From JAJPHJ01 sp035622315 (GTDB lineage Bacteria > Vulcanimicrobiota > Vulcanimicrobiia > Eremiobacterales > Eremiobacteraceae): a stretch of 25,211 nucleotides of DNA. The translations under genes and the position numbers were made by a program. Positions 23,374 to 25,211 of this stretch are shown here, piece after piece (within the stretch, counting starts at the first letter, position 1; each line of letters starts with the position of its first letter). The stretch is taken from assembly GCA_035622315.1 (NCBI GenBank), contig DASPVP010000125.1, positions 1 through 25,211 of the forward strand. Reading direction: 5' to 3'. The notes below the pieces were generated by a model. It was not told the DNA's origin. It ran no database searches and was given only the letters and a program-made list of their open reading frames with translations.

Positions 23374-25211
23374 ATGAGCAAGCGTCTGTCGGCTCCTTCC
23401 GGCACGCTTGTCTTCCTTTTCTCCGACATCGAAGGCAGCACGCGGCGCTGGGAGGCGGATCGCGAGGCCATGCAGCGCGCAGTGGAGCGACACGAAGCGG
23501 TGGTCCGCAGGGCTATCGACGAGCACGACGGCTACATCTTCAAGACGTTGGGCGACGCCTTTTGCTGTGCTTTTGCAAGCGCGGACAAAGCGTTGCGAGC
23601 GGCACTCACCATACAGACCCGACTCGGCACCGAGGACTTCGCCGAGGTCGGAGGTCTCGCCATCCGCATCGCGCTACACGCCGGCGTCGCGCAGGAACGC
23701 GACCGCGACTATTTCGGCCCCGCGGTCAATCGAGTAGCGCGCCTGATGTCCATTGGGCACGGCGGTCAGGTGCTGCTTTCGAACGCCGCATACGAGCTCG
23801 TCCGGGGGGACCCTCCAGCACAGACGTTGTTCATCGACCTTGGGTCGCATCGGCTGAAAGATCTTTCGCAACCCGAGCGCGTGTGGCAGGCACTCTCGAG
23901 CGAGCTGCGCCAGGAGTTTCCACCGCTGCTCTCGGTCGCCGCCTTTCCGAACAACCTCCCGTTGCAGGTGACGAGTTTCTACGGCAGAGAGGATGACATC
24001 GCCGAGATCAAGCGACATCTGGCCGATCATCATCTGATCACCATCTTCGGAGCTGGTGGTGTCGGCAAGACACGCCTCGCGATCCAATCCGGTGCCGAAG
24101 TGTTGGACCGGTTCCGCGACGGCGTGTGGATAGCCGACCTGGCGCCGATCAACGAGGACCAATCGGTGGTGAGCGTCGTGGCCCAAGCGCTCGGCGTCAA
24201 TCAGTCGCAAGGGGTGCTCGACCCGGCCGCGATCGTCGGCTGGCTCGAGCACAAGCAACTTGTCTTGATCCTGGACAATTGCGAGCACGTGCTCGATCCA
24301 GTCGCTCGGCTGGTAGACGCGATCAACCGCCATTGCTCGGACGTGCGCATCCTCGTCACGTCTCGCCAAGCGCTCGGCGTCGGCGGTGAGAAGGTCTTTC
24401 GCCTACCATCGCTCGCCGTTCCGGAGCCACCGGACGACCGCAGTATGGAGGGCGCGATGCGTTTCAGCGCGGTCGCGTTATTCGTGGATCGAGCGGGCTT
24501 GGCGGACCGATCGTTTCACATGAGCGATGACAACGCACGCCTGGTAGCGGATGTGTGCCGGCGCCTTGACGGCATACCGCTCGCAATTGAACTCGCCGCA
24601 GCGCGGTTGCGGACGATGAGTTGCGCGAGCTTGGCCCGGCACCTAGGCGAACGCTTCAAGCTCCTCACGGGCGGCAATCGCTCCGCCCTGCCGCGACAAC
24701 AGACCTTGAGCGCGATGATCGACTGGAGCTATGACTTGCTCAAAGAGCGCGAGCAAGCCATGTTCGACAGGCTCGCGGTGTTTGCAGGGAGTTTCACGTT
24801 AGAGGCAGCGGAGCAGGTGTGTGCGGGAGATGGCATCGACGGGCTCGATGTGCTCGACGTGCTCTCCTCGCTAGCCGACAAGTCGTTGATCGTCAGCGAG
24901 ACGGAAGGACTCGAAGAACGATACCATCTGCTCGAGTCGACGAGAGACTATGCGTTCGAGAAGCTCAAAGCGCGTAATACCTGCGAGCGTTGGACAAGCA
25001 AGTACGCCGGCTATTACGCGAAGCGTGCGGCCGAGTTCGAGCGCAGCGCCGCGCACAGCGAACTCAGCCGCTGGTTAGCAGACGTCGAAAATGAGTTGCC
25101 ACACTTCCGCGCCGTCTTGGAATGGTCGCTCGGCGAGGATCGCGACGCCGCGCTCGGAGCCTCTCTTGCCGCGGCGCTCGAGACGTTCTGGTGGCATGGG
25201 GGCGCCGAAGC
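23374..25211 (+). CDS. Class III nucleotide cyclase fused to a STAND-type ATPase (3' end outside window)
   Basis: The frame is open from ATG 23374 to the window edge (612 codons). Residues about 10-180 are a class III cyclase domain: GTLVFLFSDIEGSTRRWE with metal ligand Asp18, FKTLGDAFCCAF with Asp61, and DYFGPAVNRVARL with the Asn and Arg of the transition-state site. Residues about 205-480 are a STAND ATPase: FYGRE, Walker A GAGGVGKT (226-233), Walker B VLILDN (Asp301), then VTSRQALG and LDGIPLAIELAAARL. A helical region follows, probably the start of TPR-like repeats. Similar architectures, often ending in a LuxR helix-turn-helix, are known in actinobacteria. Whether the C-terminus has one cannot be seen. 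The start has no strong ribosome binding site. Confidence 0.9.
   Translation, partial: MSKRLSAPSGTLVFLFSDIEGSTRRWEADREAMQRAVERHEAVVRRAIDEHDGYIFKTLGDAFCCAFASADKALRAALTIQTRLGTEDFAEVGGLAIRIALHAGVAQERDRDYFGPAVNRVARLMSIGHGGQVLLSNAAYELVRGDPPAQTLFIDLGSHRLKDLSQPERVWQALSSELRQEFPPLLSVAAFPNNLPLQVTSFYGREDDIAEIKRHLADHHLITIFGAGGVGKTRLAIQSGAEVLDRFRDGVWIADLAPINEDQSVVSVVAQALGVNQSQGVLDPAAIVGWLEHKQLVLILDNCEHVLDPVARLVDAINRHCSDVRILVTSRQALGVGGEKVFRLPSLAVPEPPDDRSMEGAMRFSAVALFVDRAGLADRSFHMSDDNARLVADVCRRLDGIPLAIELAAARLRTMSCASLARHLGERFKLLTGGNRSALPRQQTLSAMIDWSYDLLKEREQAMFDRLAVFAGSFTLEAAEQVCAGDGIDGLDVLDVLSSLADKSLIVSETEGLEERYHLLESTRDYAFEKLKARNTCERWTSKYAGYYAKRAAEFERSAAHSELSRWLADVENELPHFRAVLEWSLGEDRDAALGASLAAALETFWWHGGAE

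Overview
The window is a GC-rich, gene-dense bacterial chromosome segment. It carries 20 protein-coding genes, two of them cut by the window edges (hpt on the left, a cyclase/STAND protein on the right), plus one TPP riboswitch. No tRNA, rRNA, CRISPR array, insertion sequence or prophage was seen. The organism cannot be named from sequence alone. A Tat-anchored Rieske protein next to a b6-type cytochrome b (14 residues between the helix-D haem ligands), a twitching ATPase, a type IV pilin-like protein and many TTG/GTG starts suggest a GC-rich, probably aerobic bacterium outside the Proteobacteria. A phylum such as Eremiobacterota would fit, but that is inference.

Layout. Positions 1-5138 (minus strand) are a compact run: moeA, a BON-domain lipoprotein, a metallophosphoesterase, a hot-dog thioesterase, smpB, tilS and hpt. 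Several junctions overlap or nearly touch. pilT diverges from moeA at 5209, followed by two palindromic repeats and serS. Positions 7694-13853 are a glycogen locus. glgC and a CYTH-CHAD protein overlap on the minus strand, and glgB-glgA overlap on the plus strand, diverging from a 70 bp region. thiC (minus) overlaps the glgA tail and is preceded by a TPP riboswitch; a small two-helix membrane protein diverges from it. Positions 16093-18255 hold a respiratory pair, a Rieske protein and a cytochrome b carrying a fused C-terminal cytochrome c domain.

Positions 18387-20901 (minus strand) hold a type IV pilin-like protein with its terminator, an OsmC-type protein translationally close to a small zinc-ribbon protein, and a lipoprotein with six regular repeats. 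That lipoprotein has a terminator and a hairpin-rich leader. After about 400 bp of apparently noncoding DNA come a solitary peptide-type solute-binding lipoprotein and a DUF4242 protein. Diverging from the latter is a large class III nucleotide cyclase fused to a STAND-type ATPase that runs off the right edge.

The points most worth following up are: the cytochrome b-c fusion whose Qo-site motif reads PAWY instead of PEWY; a family of short palindromes found four times between genes; the coupling of a polyphosphate-type CYTH-CHAD protein to glgC; and the structured leader before the repeat lipoprotein. None of these is proven to be a new system from the sequence alone.
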